Assembly: GCF_024323335.1 (NCBI RefSeq)
Contig: NC_066581.1
Location: 180,971,330 to 181,035,329 of the forward strand
Length of the DNA stretch: 64,000 bases
Reading direction: 5' to 3'
DNA from: Lathyrus oleraceus
Taxonomy: Eukaryota > Streptophyta > Magnoliopsida > Fabales > Fabaceae
Both the position numbers and the translations under genes were made by a program. Position 1 is the stretch's first letter; each line of letters begins with the position of its first letter. The notes under the pieces are model-generated. The model worked only from the letters and a program-made list of their open reading frames with translations, was not told the DNA's origin and made no database searches. This document shows positions 10,752 to 23,094 of this stretch, one piece after another.

Positions 10752-13700
10752 TGTAGCGATAAAATTTTTGAGATTAAGCTATTGTACTCTATAGGAACCT
10801 CTTGAAAATCTGTATATTTGCCTTGAAAATGGTTTTGTTTGCAAAAGATTGTGGAGATGAGAAGAGAAATGTTTCTTTATAAAAAAATTGTGTTTGCCAA
10901 GACTTCCTAAGGCTCATGCCTATGTACCAATAAGTGCAATGGAAGATCAAAATCTCGTAGTGCATGGTAAAAATAACAAAACATGTTTGTTTTGATTCAT
11001 TTTTAATGAAAAGACATTTTATCATTTTAAGGAGAATACTCAACTAGTCACTCACGAGTATGAGAACTTTGCATCATCAGAGAGAAGGGCTCTAACTTGG
11101 ATAAAGATCAACAAGTATGCCACTAGCTCTCTTAGATGAAAAAGAATTATCATCAATACTATGGGGATAAGAGAATTACATCTCTACTATAGAAATTACT
11201 CATGTCTAAACTTTGAGAAAAATAAGGTTTTAAAAGAAAAGGTGCGCAAAGGGCACAAAATAGTTTGAATGAATTTATGTATTTCTTAATCTTTTGAAAT
11301 TAGTTTTGGATATGCTTAAAATGTGTTAGCATTTATTAAGAAAATATTTTGAAAATCACTTGACAAAAGTCAAGGTTTGTTGAGAAAGTGGTTCGGGTTT
11401 GAAAATAAAAAGTTTTTGAAAATAAAGAGAGAAGATTTTGAAAATTAAAGAAGGGGAGGAGATGGAGAGACTATCATAGAGAATGAAGTAAAAGCTAAGG
11501 AGGAAAGATCTAACCAAGATATAGAAAGCTTTATGACATAAGTCAAGCAAGAATTTCCTCCTTTGGATTAAGCCTCAAGCAAGCCAAATAAGCAAAGAAT
11601 AATCCATGTATCAGATGAAACCAAAGTAACCAAGCCAAGTGTTCCAAAATAAGTCCAAATTTAGCGTTATATTAAGCAATCGTAATTGAACTTATGTAGA
11701 AGTCACAATTATCTAAAGCTGGTCAATAATAATGTTTGTGTTAATACATGCTATAAAAACGATATGTAAATCATTCTCCTAAAGTTATGCCACAAAAAAA
11801 AAAAAAAAAAAAGGTAGTTCAAGCACAAAGGTTAGGATAGTGGTCCATTACATCAATCCATACTTCATAATACTTAGGAATAACTTATGCATCAATCCAA
11901 AGTACCTTAAATGATCGATGATCAATTAGGAGGTAGATTTGAAATGATGAAAGCTCATCAAGTATCAATCCATACTTTATGAACAAGATGGACACAAACC
12001 ATCCGATTGATCAGAAAAAGTAAGAGAAGGGGATTAAGAAGAAGAAGAGAAACCAAACCTAAATTTGATCAAAGGCTTGATAAAGTTATCATCAAAATCA
12101 ACCATCCAGTTTGGTGGATTAAGGTTTTCACTCTATCAACACCTAAGATCGATTGAGTTTGATGAGACCTATGATCAAATCAACTAAGATCAAACGCCAA
12201 CAAAAGTCAACAAAGGTCAAACAAGCATAAAATGCAAGAAAATAAAATAAAATGCATTAAAAATATTTTTAAAATGAATCTTAAGAGGGAAATAAAAGAG
12301 AAAATCCATAAAGCTTTGCAAAACATCAAATAAATGGCCAAGAAATTTATGGAAGGTTGGAAATAAATTAAGAAGCATAAAATAAATTTTTCAAAATTTT
12401 TAAATGCATAAAAGTATTTTTAAACCAATCAAAACTAAGGAAAAAAGATAAAATCCAAGAAAAATAGAAAATCAAGAAAATAAAATATGGAAAAACAAAA
12501 GAGAATTTTAGAAAATATTTTTGGATTTTTTTGATGAAAAAAGAGTTTACTTTAAATTTTGGTAAATTCAGAACATGATACTACCACCAATGTGATTGCC
12601 TCCTCATCATGAATTCAACCCATGAAAAATTAAATTAAATGATGAACACGATCAATAAACACCATATAAGTTAGGGGAAATCATCAAAGCATGAAGAACC
12701 ACATTGTGGTAACTTGTTTGAGTTCAAATGATGCTCATAACTATCTTGTCCAACTGATGATCAAAAGTTTATGAAGCTCGATCTGGTCATATCACTTCAA
12801 AAGGTCTCCGAGCTTGGGAATTATTGCAAAAGCTTCAGAGAATACCGAAGGTGCTAATGGAATCACGAAATTTTATTGAAACAAGCTGGAAATCAAAACA
12901 CGATAGTTCAATTTTCTGGAGAAATTCCAGAGTGAAGTAGGGGTTTCTTTGCTCTCCAAATCTTGGAAATGAATGAAATATGTTTCCCTATTTATAGGGA
13001 ATATATTGGGATCCAAATACATGTGAAATGATGCTCAATTCGTGCAAAACAAATTGCTCATGATGTGTGAAAAGTGTGACTTGCAAAACCATCTGAACTT
13101 AGCCAAATCATGCGTTTTAAGAGTCAATTAACTTATGGAGACTTGACTAAACATGTTTAGATCCAAAAAGTGTGGTAATTTTGCTTGCGATTAAGGATTA
13201 GTGATGTTCAAAATCTGATCATGGTGATTTCTTCAGTTCCAAGTCACCATGTTCAAGACAATGGGGCATCTTGCCCAGGAGGATTTTTTATCACATTCTT
13301 CTTGCAATTTGTTGACATCATATCAAAGATTACAATGTGCCAAGAAAGGTTGAATTTGGATGCTTTGGTACAAAGTTGTGACATGTTGAAGTTGTCACAA
13401 AAATCTTGTAATGTAACTTAGAAAATTCTAAATCCCAAATGGATGAAAATAACCTGTAGTGTTTCAAATAATTTCATGGCCTTCCAAGCATAATTTGACT
13501 TTTATCCTTGAAGAAAACTTGTATAGGGAATCACAAATGATATTGTGCAAAAATAATCAACCTCAAATGTTGAAAATTGAAGATGTTATGAATCTTGAAA
13601 GATGAGAAAAAGTCACTAAGTCCACAAATGACCTATAATGTATTCAAACCTTTGATGATCCGCCAAGCATAATTGGCTCTTGTCATGGAAATATAAGTTG

Positions 13701-14415
13701 TAGAGGATGTTTAGAAGAGTCATATGCAAAAATAGGCATTCAAAAATGTTTAGAATTGAAGGAGTTGTGATCCTTTAAACTGTGACTTCAAATGTTGACT
13801 TTTTGGTCAAACCCCTTGGAATAAACTTGTGCACTTGGACTTTTCTTGCATTCCAAGGTACATGGATGATCATATAAACTCAAAATAAGGTTTCCTTGAA
13901 TGTCTCTTGATTTAGTTTCTCAAAGTGTGAGGTAACTTGTTGAAGAAGGCATGGAAATAGACACGTGAACCTTTGACTTTTCTTGAGAAATAAGCACCCA
14001 AGACTTTGAGATACTCTTAATCAAAATGAGATTTAAAGATGCTTGAGATTCTTAGAGATCATGTTTTGAGAGATAAGATCATTGAGAATCAATTGTTGAA
14101 CACATTTTGACTTGAGGAATCACACAAAACCCTAGTTGAGTAACCATGTTTGATGTTCTTGACGACAAGCCCTACTTTGCACAATAAACTTAAAGAAAAC
14201 AAGACATATTTTTGCTATTTTTATTAGTGGTTAGATAAGCAATGAACATATAAACACAAAGGTAAAACACCAACAAAGAGGTGCTTGATGATCCCTACAA
14301 AAGGGAAACCCAAATATGAGAGGGAGAGGATAAAGATGTGACCTTGTTTGTACGCAAGGATGCAAAATGATATGTGGGATCTTAGGGTTAAAAATTATGT
14401 GATGCCCCTATTTAA
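10752..14415 (-). mobile_element. Element B, 3' LTR (left copy), with internal deletions
   Basis: Collinear with the right LTR (36580-38817, 43394-45039 and 55341-56178) but about 1.06 kb shorter. Gaps lie near 11655 (about 590 bp missing), 12560 (about 270 bp) and 12627 (about 85 bp). It holds the unoccupied target of the solo LTR near 12281 (GAGGGAAATAAAAGAG) and that of the copia element near 13583 (GATGTTATGAATCTTG). The terminus near 14415 has mutated away from TG. A 19-A tract lies at about 11794. Confidence 0.85.
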
Positions 14416-14924
14416 GTTTCTTCAATTCGGAGATATGGAGATTGAAATCTCCGTCTCGACGAGATTTAAGAGGCTTAAATACAGAAGACCCAGTTTTGGC
14501 CCTAAGATACTGTAAAAATGCTTATGATATGATATGATATTAATGTAGACAAGGATCTCTGTGGGGAATATAGCGCCACGAGAGGCAAAGAATTGCTGGA
14601 AAAAAGAGGAGATTGAAACTCTTCAGGAGAATAACATATTCAAAAGGGGGATACAGCTGGGAACAAACAAAGTTCCATAGGGAAAAAGGAAAGACACGCA
14701 GTCAAAACTACGACAGGAAGTTGCTGGAGACAAAAGGGATGTCCTCCATAAAAATAAAGCAACCGGAGATGACTCAACTCGGGAATAACTATTGTATTGG
14801 ATAGAAACCAATGCACATTTAGTAAAACAAATGGACTAAAGATCCAACGGGGAAAGACTTATCAAAGTAAGACTTCGTCGGGAGGAAAGATCAATCAAAG
14901 GGGATGCCCAACTCCACTAGGGGA
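14416..14924 (-). other. Element B, end of internal region next to 3' LTR
   Basis: Non-coding. A short purine tract (minus strand AAATAGGGG) abuts the LTR and is the likely polypurine tract. A 7-bp-arm palindrome (GGAGATTGAAATCTCC, 14437-14452) lies beside it. The short frames at 14613-14811 on both strands have no recognisable content. Confidence 0.6.
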
Positions 14925-15372
14925 AGAAATGACCTAACTATCAACCAAGTGATAGCTTAACAATGGTAATAAGCTCAAAAGGAAAGAGTACCAACTACTA
15001 TCCAAGTGATAACTTAACAAAGGTAACCAACCAAAGGTAAGAGAAATAACAGCTAAGTGATAGCTTAACAAAGGTAATAAACTCAAAAGGGAAAGATTAT
15101 CAACTACCAACCAAGTGATAGCTTAACAAAGGTAACCAACCAAAGGTAAGAAAAATATTACCTAACTATCATCCAAGTGATAGCTTAACAAAGGTAATAA
15201 GCTCAAAAGGAAATATTACCAACTAAGCCAAGTGATAGCTTAACAAAGGTAACTAACCAAAGGTAAGAGAAATATTACCTAACTATCAGCAAAGTGATAG
15301 ATTAATAAAGATAATAAGCTCAAAAGGAAAGATTACTAACTACCAGCCAGGTGATAGCTTAACAAAGGTAAT
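14925..15372 (-). repeat. Element B 3' region minisatellite, first part (about 118-bp dimer)
   Basis: Two related half-units of about 60 bp alternate. One contains AAGTGATAGCTTAACAAAGG then TAATAAGCTCAAAAGG. The other has TAACCAACCAAAGGTAAGAG then AAATATTACCTAA. Every dimer contains a short inverted repeat CTATCANCCAAGTGATAG (14938-14955, 15166-15183, 15283-15300). Minisatellites in the 3' untranslated region are a known property of Ogre-type elements. Confidence 0.9.
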
Positions 15373-16910
15373 TGTAGCGGTAAATTCATGACCATCGAGC
15401 CATGGATAAACTTGACGTCAATAAAACCTGAGTAGCCACCATAGTTTTATTGTTTCCAAAGGAAACGAGAAAAATATTAACAAAACCAAAAGATAAGAAG
15501 TTTTAAAATCAAAACTAATAAAATGTCAGAGATTACATGTAAGGGGGTTGGTTACACAGAGGGAAGGAGTTAGCAGCCAAAGTGTCCTAAGTACTCCTAG
15601 GGAGCCATTTTTTGTCTGCAAGTGTTTTGGTCAAAATGATGCTTGGTAAGAATATAGAGTGAAGGGATGAGAAAAGAATTCATTAATTATATTTTTGTAT
15701 TTGACAAGACCTTCGGTCTTATGCCTACGTACCACCATAAAAATGAGGGATCAAAACCCCGTAGTTCATGGTAAAAATTTCAAAGAAGTTAGTGAATTGA
15801 TTTTAATCAAAAGTTTAAACAAAGAAAGACACAAAAGGACAATGATTTGAATGGGGTTGTTAGTTCTTTTTGTCTTTTTTGAAATTAAAGTCAATATGGT
15901 TAAGTTCATTCACAAGTTTGATTTAAGAAAAAGTTTTTAAAAATTCAATGGCATAAGGCCAAAGTTTCTAATTATTAAAACATGTCTAAGTTGAAAAACA
16001 TAAACAAAAAAGGTTTTTGAAAAGAGGGAGAGATTTTAAAGTTAAAGAAATGGGAGGAGATGAAGGGAATATCCTAGACAAAACATAAAAGTTAAGAGTT
16101 GAACATATCTGACCAATGGGATGCATTCCAATAGACAAGGATGTCATATAGAAATCCATTTTCCTTTGGACTTCTGAGTAGACAATAAGCATAAGAAATA
16201 TCCAAGCAATTAATTCGAAGACCAAGGCATCAAATAAAGATAACCATAACATCCAAGCAAACACTCCAATAGCTAGCAGTCTTCAATGTATTTAAAATGT
16301 ATCAGATGAAATATTCCTTTTGACAAACTTACAGAAGAAATTATCAAACACAATCAATATAAAAATTAAACATATAGACAAAGTGACAGATGAACCAAGG
16401 GGCACTCAAGGCTTGCATCAGATGAAAGACACTATCAAGGATAACTCAGTCTCAAATAATGGCATTGGCCAAGTACTTTAGCATAGAGAATGTTGCCTAC
16501 TCCTAAGTCCAGAAGTTCAGATCAAGTCCAACAGTCCACCAAGATGTTTTTTAGGGTTTTTGTTGTTATTAGGTGTTTTAAGGTCCTAATACCACAAATA
16601 AAAACAAAGACAAGCAAACAATATATACAATCACAAGATATGGCTCAAATGAGCAAAGTGAAAATGACTAAAAGATAAACATCTTGCATGAAAATGTAAA
16701 TAGAAATGAATGATAAAGATACTGAAATTTAAATTGCATGAATTAAATGACTTGAAAGTAAAGCAATGTAAATAAGAAGTTAGTTAATGGTTAGTCAAAT
16801 GTTAGTGAAGAGTTTTAATTGTTTAAGTCATTCTTTAGAGAACAATGAACCATTCATTCACAAGTATGAATCCCTGAACCAAGACATCATCCATGAGAAG
16901 GGCTCCTGTA
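15373..16910 (-). mobile_element. Element A, left LTR (truncated)
   Basis: Starts like the LTRs at 58206 and at 1-112 (minus-strand reading). The stretch 16540-16910 is close to 23095-23440 of the right LTR, including ATATGGCTCAAATGAGCAAAG. It breaks off at GAAGGGCTCC, where the right LTR continues with AACTTGG. Confidence 0.8.
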
Positions 16911-19150
16911 AGACCCCAATTTTGTCCCCAAGATCCCTCATGGCATCATAACATTGCATTTGGCATTGCCTCAAGGATCATTAGCATATGGGTTCCCTTT
17001 ACCTTTGGGTGAGACTCCTTGTGAGTGGTGTGAGATCACCAAGCATGCTTGAATTTTGTATCATTGCTTTTCTCATTTTTTTTACTAACCAAAAGCACAA
17101 AAATACGTCACTAACATCTTTTGTTTTGTAGCTTGAGCAATCACAAGGTCCAAAGCTTCAAGGAGATCATTAGTACAAGGATATGGTCAAGAGGAGATGA
17201 TAGCAAGAAATGTAATGGTTCCCAAAGCTCTCATCCATCAAATATGCCTCCCTAGCACCTCAATTCATCATTTTGATCAAAGCAAGTCAAAGGGCTTGAG
17301 GTCTTGTTCTTCAAGAAAATCCTAATTCATCTGTGCACCACAATGCCTTATTCCTGAAGCAACCTCAGCCCATGATCAAATACAATCAAGGGAGGTCCTT
17401 TAAATCTTCATTTCATGCATATTTGAACTTATTTAAGTGTCCTCAATCATCAATTCCTCAAGATATGAGTCATGGACTTGAGAAGTTGATCAGTCAATTC
17501 ATCTGACTATTTTGAAATGCACTGAAACCTAACCTTTTATGTGTTGGTCAAATGGATATGGTTCCAAAACCAAAAATGTTCTTAAGGACAATATGAACAA
17601 CTTTCATGTTCATCAAAAATTGATTTGAAGCTTGGAAGGCCATCTGTCATTCCAATACATTATAGGTCATTTTGAGTGAAACCCTAATTTTGGGTCAACT
17701 TCCCAAGGACATAACTCATTCATTTTTTATGATTTTGAGGTGGGACCAAATGAATTCGAAATCTTAAGATGTCTACTTCAAATGCTATGTTGAACAAAAT
17801 TTCAAAATCTCAACGGAAATACATGTGATAATGCAAGACATTATAGGTCCTTTTTGACCAAATGCATTGAAAGTCAAAAAAGTCCAACTTCAAGTGCCCA
17901 TAACTTCTTCATCAAAAATCCAAATGATTCAAAATTTAAGTCCATTTTGATTGTCTTGAAAATATCTACAACTTGTATGTTGAAGCTTTTTTCATTTGAG
18001 GCTTGCATCATCAAAAAAGAAGGGCTTGAAAGTTGGCCAAATTTAAAAACCTTGCATTGACATATTTTGCACATCACACTTTAAACTCAAATTTCATAAA
18101 TTTCCACACTTCGAATAAGTTTTTGCCCAACATAACATTTGTTCCTTATACAAAGACCTTTCCAACCATTACTCACATGATCATGTTTGGATTTTTTCAT
18201 TGAGACTTTCGAAGAGATGAATGTTTAGGTACAAATGAGGAATTCACTTGAAATCTTGGTACATAAGCAATTTCCTTGCAAGTCACACGTCCAATTTCAT
18301 TTGGCTGATGCTCAGATTTCATTTGGCATTGTTTTTGGGCCTTGTGCACGATCATGCAAGCCCATGCAATGAAGTTCCACATGCCATGCACACGGATTGA
18401 TCACATTCTCCTTGCCACTTCCTCTATAAATAGAGACCTCATTCCATTCATTTCACACACCTGATTCAACCTGAAATGCTGCAGAATTCTCTCCATAACC
18501 ATCAATAAAAGAAGCAATTTCATTTTTTCTCAAATTTTTCAGATCTAAAATCCAACTTCATCTGGTTGAATTTTTAGATCTAATGCTTCGAAACCTTCAT
18601 CATTCATCTCATTGAACTTCTGTTTTGGTAAAGCAAGCAAGGAATCGAGCTCAAGTTACTAGAATTCAAGCTTACACTTCAACTGGTACTTTCTTCGAAT
18701 CTCATCATCCCTGGACCTATTTGCTTGAATCAAATGTTTTCTGAAGTCCTCATTTGAGAGGCAAGCTAGTGGTAGCTTCAATTTTGCTTTTCCTTGATCT
18801 GCATTTTGCATACCTGAATCTTCCATCTCAGATTTCTCCATTTATAGGAATCTTGAGTGTGATTCAAGGTTACAAGGGTGATGTACATCACCCCAGCTTC
18901 ATTTTGGTATAAGGATCGTGCATTTTCATTGAGGTTTGGATCTCTGCAAATTTGGCCGGAAAATCCAAGCTCACCGGAGAAGACGGTGGCTCTGGTGGCT
19001 TCATCATTGCCAGATCAATCCCTGGTCGTGTGATCTATTTTCCAGATCTAATCTGGATCCTTCATTGTTATGACTTTTTATTGTTTTCCATGTGATTGCA
19101 TTGACCGTGGACTACAATAGGCGCGCGCTTCTGGATCCTTTTTTAAGGGA
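16911..19150 (+). mobile_element. Opposed LTR fragment, plus orientation, starting TGTAAGACCCC
   Basis: The first bases are the reverse complement of the end of the solo LTR at 43388 and of element A at 26692. The similarity follows in order through the segment around 18200-18480 (compare 41860-42100 reversed) and the 'CCGGAGAAGACGGTGG' segment at 18973 (compare 62940 reversed). It therefore lies in opposite orientation to its host. No matching target duplication was found. Confidence 0.7.
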
Positions 19151-19614
19151 ACTAAAAAAGTAATTTTTTTTATTTAAATATAAATGAAAAGGAAATAATT
19201 TTTTATTTAATAAATATCTAAAGATTTAATTTATGATTATGATTCTATAAATAAAACAGTATGCGGTGCAAATAGCAACGCTTCTAGATCCCAAATATAA
19301 TTACAAAGCCTATTTAAAATTCAGTAATAAAAAACAATGCTACTTTATAAAAAAAATAGTAAGTAAGATAAAGTAGTAAAAAAAATAAAAAAATAAAAAG
19401 GGAAAGAAAGACTAAAATAAATAAAAAAGTAAAACATAAAACGTACACATAGTAGTAGGGGTGGCCATTTGAATAATCAGTAGAATGTGTTAACCTTTTC
19501 CAAAACCAGACTTTCATAGTCGCTCCCAAATCGACACGTGGCAGTGAGATCGGAGATGTTGATCATGATTTTGAATTTTATTAAAATAATCTATTTTCGA
19601 TCTATTTTCTTTTT

Positions 19615-19618
<4 letters not shown>

Positions 19619-19692
<74 letters not shown>
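19619..19692. repeat. (TA)n microsatellite, about 37 units
   Basis: Uninterrupted alternating TA for about 74 bp. Confidence 0.97.
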
Positions 19693-19695
<3 letters not shown>

Positions 19696-20756
19696 TAATG
19701 ATTTTTAATCATTTTGATTAATTGTGCATAAAATAAAATAAGTATTAAAAAAAGTTTAATGAAAATTAAAAAATAAAAATATAACTTGTTTGATTTTTTG
19801 TGATTTATTGACTCAAGAAATTTGACTGAACACACTAAAGGTAATAATACTAATAATGAAAATAGTGAAATAATTAAATGAGTAATAATAGAAATAATAA
19901 TTCTATTAAATACAATACCTTAATAGAACAATCTAATACTTACTAATAATATTAAAAAATATTAAACACTGTTAATAATGAAACTAGTAATGAAAAAGGT
20001 GGGAAATGAAAATAAAAAAGAGTGAGAAATATAGAAAAACGGTAAAGTTAAAAACAACGAGAGAAATGAACTACAAAAATGATATGTGAGATTAAGATTT
20101 TGATTTTTTCTATTTTTATTTGGAAAGGAAAATGAATGTGTGATCTGGTTTTAATTTGGGATTGATTTTGAAATGTTTTTGGAGGATTAAGGAAGGAAAA
20201 AACGTGTTTTTTGTTGCAAGATCTTGTACTATTGTTTTTTCTTTTTGGGATATTTATTGGTTAAATAACATAATAATAATAATAATAATGATAATAATAA
20301 ATGACTACAATTTAAATTAATAATAATAATACCAAAAATTATTATTCAATTTAATAATAGTAATAATGATAACATAATTCTTTTTTTAAAAACTTTTTTT
20401 CAATTAATACTAATAAAAACAATATTTAAAACAATGATAATACTATACCTAATGAAATTAATAGTAAAATTAACTAACAAATATTTTTTTGATTTTTTTC
20501 TTTTTATAATAATAATAGTACGTAATGTTACTAATAATATCAAAATATAATAATAATAAATAAATAAAAAGAAGAAGAACAAATGAACTAAAATAAGAAA
20601 ATTGAGAATAAATAAAAATTAATAAAATATCCCAACATAATTCGAACCTAGGACCCTATGTTTGCCACTCTTCATACTTAAACTCTCATCAACTGAGTTA
20701 TTATAATTATTTGAAATAAAATGGAGCAAAAATACATATGACCATAAACGTTTTTT

Positions 20757-20940
20757 TATATATTTTTTTTACTCTTTTTAAATAAAAATGCATAAAATCG
20801 AACAAGTAATATTAATGATATTTTTTTGGATATTTTTTACTCTTTTTAAATAACAGTGCATAAAATGGAACAAGTAATATTAATGATATTTTTTGGGATA
20901 TTTTTTACTCTTTTTAAATAAAAGTGCATAAAAATGGAAA
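20757..20940. repeat. Three tandem copies of a 66-68-bp AT-rich unit
   Basis: Each copy reads ATATTTTTTTTACTCTTTTT, then AAATAA, then GTGCATAAAATGGAACAAGT or similar. Copies 1 and 2 continue into AATATTAATGAT, and the third diverges. The copies differ by few bases, so the duplication is recent. Confidence 0.88.
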
Positions 20941-21192
20941 GATTATATTTATCTAAAAATATTTAATCAAAAAACAAAAATAAGAATGTAATTTATTTTA
21001 TTTTTTTGTGAAAAGTTGAAATAACAGAAAAAGAGAAAAATGTACTAGAAATAGGGAAAGTTGGGATTTGAACTCAGAACCTTACGATTGCACTCCTTAC
21101 ACATTCTCTCTTACCAAATGTGTCATTTCATTTATTCAAAATAAAATTATACTAGAAAACATATGAAAGGTGGGCAAAATTTAGGATACGAC

Positions 21193-22578
21193 AGGATCCA
21201 TCTTAGATATTAACCAAGTAGTATGATTCAACATATACTGGCGCAAACGCTTAGTAGCTCAAGCCAATGCGTAACATGTCTTCTCAAGCATAGAATACCG
21301 AGTCTCACAGTCAGTGAACTTCTTACTGAGGTAGTAAATTTCATATCCTTTATTTCTAGATTCATCTTGCTGACCAAGAACACATCCCATATTCTCTTCA
21401 AGCACAGTCAAATACATGATCAAAGGTCTTCCTTCAACAGGCGGAGATAGAATCAGAGGCTCAAGCAGATATTCCTTGATACTATCAAAAGCGTTCTAGA
21501 AATCTTCAATCTAATCACAAGATTGATCTTTCTGAAGGAGCTAGAATATAGGTGCACATATGGCAGTCATGTACGATATAAATCTTGAGATATAATTCAA
21601 GCGGATGAGAAAACCTCTGACTTTCTTCTCAGTTTTACGCGCATGCATCTCTTGTATTGATTTAACCTTGACGAGATCAACTTCAATACCCTTCTCTCTA
21701 ACAATAAATCCCAACAACTGACCAGAACGAACACCAAAGGTACACTTATTGGAATTCAACCAGAGTTTATATTTCCTCAAACGCTGGAATAACTTCAACA
21801 AATGCTCAACATACTCTTCTTCATCACTTGACTTAGCAATCATATCATCAACATAAACCTCAATTTCTTTGGGCATCATATCATGAAAAAGAGTGGTCAT
21901 AGCTCTCTGGTATATTGCACCAGTATTCTTTAAACAGAATAGCATCACTCGATAACATAATGTTCCCTAAGGTGTAATGAATATGGTCTTCTCCATATCT
22001 TCAGGTTCCATCTTGATCTGATTATAACCGGAAAATCCGTCCATAAACGAAAAGACTTTGAATTTAGTTGTATTATTTACCAACATATCAATGTGTGGCA
22101 GAGGGAAATCATATTTCAAACTGGCTTTATTCAAATCTCTATAATCAACACACATACAGACTTTTCCATCCTTCTTAGGAATAGGCACAATATTGGCCAC
22201 CCATTGCGGATAATCTGAGGTAATGAGAAAAACAACATCAATTTGTTTTTGCACTTCCTCTTTAATCTTTGTTGTCATATCAGGATGAGTTCTTCTCAAC
22301 TTCTGCTTGACCTGCGGGCATTCTGGCTTCAAAGGCAATCTATGCTCCATAATCTTAGAATCCAAACCAGGCATATCTTGATAGGACCAAGAAAACACAT
22401 TAGAATTTTCTCGAAGAAGATCAACCAACCCCTTCTTAGGTTCTGGACACAGTTGAGACCCAATCTTGACTTCCTTCACATCATCTTCGGAACCCAAGTT
22501 GACTAATTCAATCTGCTCTTCAAACGATTGAATGATTTTTTCCTCGTGCTCAAAAAGACGGGACAACTCATCAGACAC
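21193..22578 (-). pseudogene. Gypsy reverse transcriptase fragment of element A
   Basis: Minus-strand reading gives the RT N-terminal region (IMEHRLPLKPECPQVKQKLR, near 22350), then PIPKKDGKVCMCVDYRDLNK, FPLPHIDMLVNNTT and FMDGFSGYNQIKMEPEDMEK. An in-frame TAG near 21970 sits where a Trp is normal for the family. The fragment continues with the catalytic YVDDMIAKS (near 21840) and the start of the RNase H region. It is truncated at 21193, where LTR-like DNA abuts it; RNase H, integrase and 3' region are absent. It is close to 30084-31549 of element B, so the two belong to related families. Confidence 0.88.
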
Positions 22579-22682
22579 TTCTTAGTCATTATTCTCTTCC
22601 TCATCTTCAAACACAGGAAAATCAAAGTTTGGAGAGGGAGAATGATCATTACATTCAATGGGTTTGTGAACCAACTTGTATA

Positions 22683-23094
22683 ATCATTTGATATTTTGAT
22701 TTTAAATAAGGGAAGGGCAAACAAATATTATGCAGATGGAAAAATTATTATTTATTTATGTTCTTTGTGATTACCATTTTCAGAAAAAGCATAAAAGTAA
22801 AAATAAACATCATAGATGTGGATGAATAAAATTGTATTTTATTGATGATGGTATTGAAAGCGCCCAACAATGTTTCACTTCTCCCTTAGGCATAGGAGAA
22901 GGATTCTTTTTTTAAAATAACAAAACAAATTACTTCGAACGGTGCATAACAATAAGAACGTCAAGATCAACTCAATTGTTGCAAGTTTAGTCGTGTGTCA
23001 CAAAGTTGGATAGCCTCCACTGCAGAAAATTTCTTGCATAGCCTAGACATTGGCGTTGAATGGCCCTTGCAGAAATCCTAGCCCTGCTCTATTC
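22683..23094 (-). other. Element A spacer between protease and RT (candidate intron region)
   Basis: Non-coding and collinear with 31500-31960 of element B, including the block with TTACCATTTTCAGAAAAAGC (22771) and 'CACTTCTCCCTTAGGCATAG'. It ends abruptly at about 23094, where LTR sequence follows, so everything from protease to primer-binding site has been lost. Confidence 0.6.

Larger units (their letters stand above)
19151..21192. mobile_element. AT-rich segment ending like an LTR (GGATACGACA)
   Basis: No gene is seen. It consists of A/T-rich, low-complexity DNA with a TA microsatellite, TAA-type simple repeats (about 20266-20370) and a three-copy tandem repeat. The end at 21170-21192 (GGGCAAAATTTAGGATACGACA region) resembles the 5' end of a minus-oriented legume gypsy LTR. 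It abuts the RT fragment of element A directly. Confidence 0.4.

Noticed and set aside
19619..19692. TA run as replication or scaffold element
   Set aside because: A plain (TA)n microsatellite explains it; no other signal supports a function.
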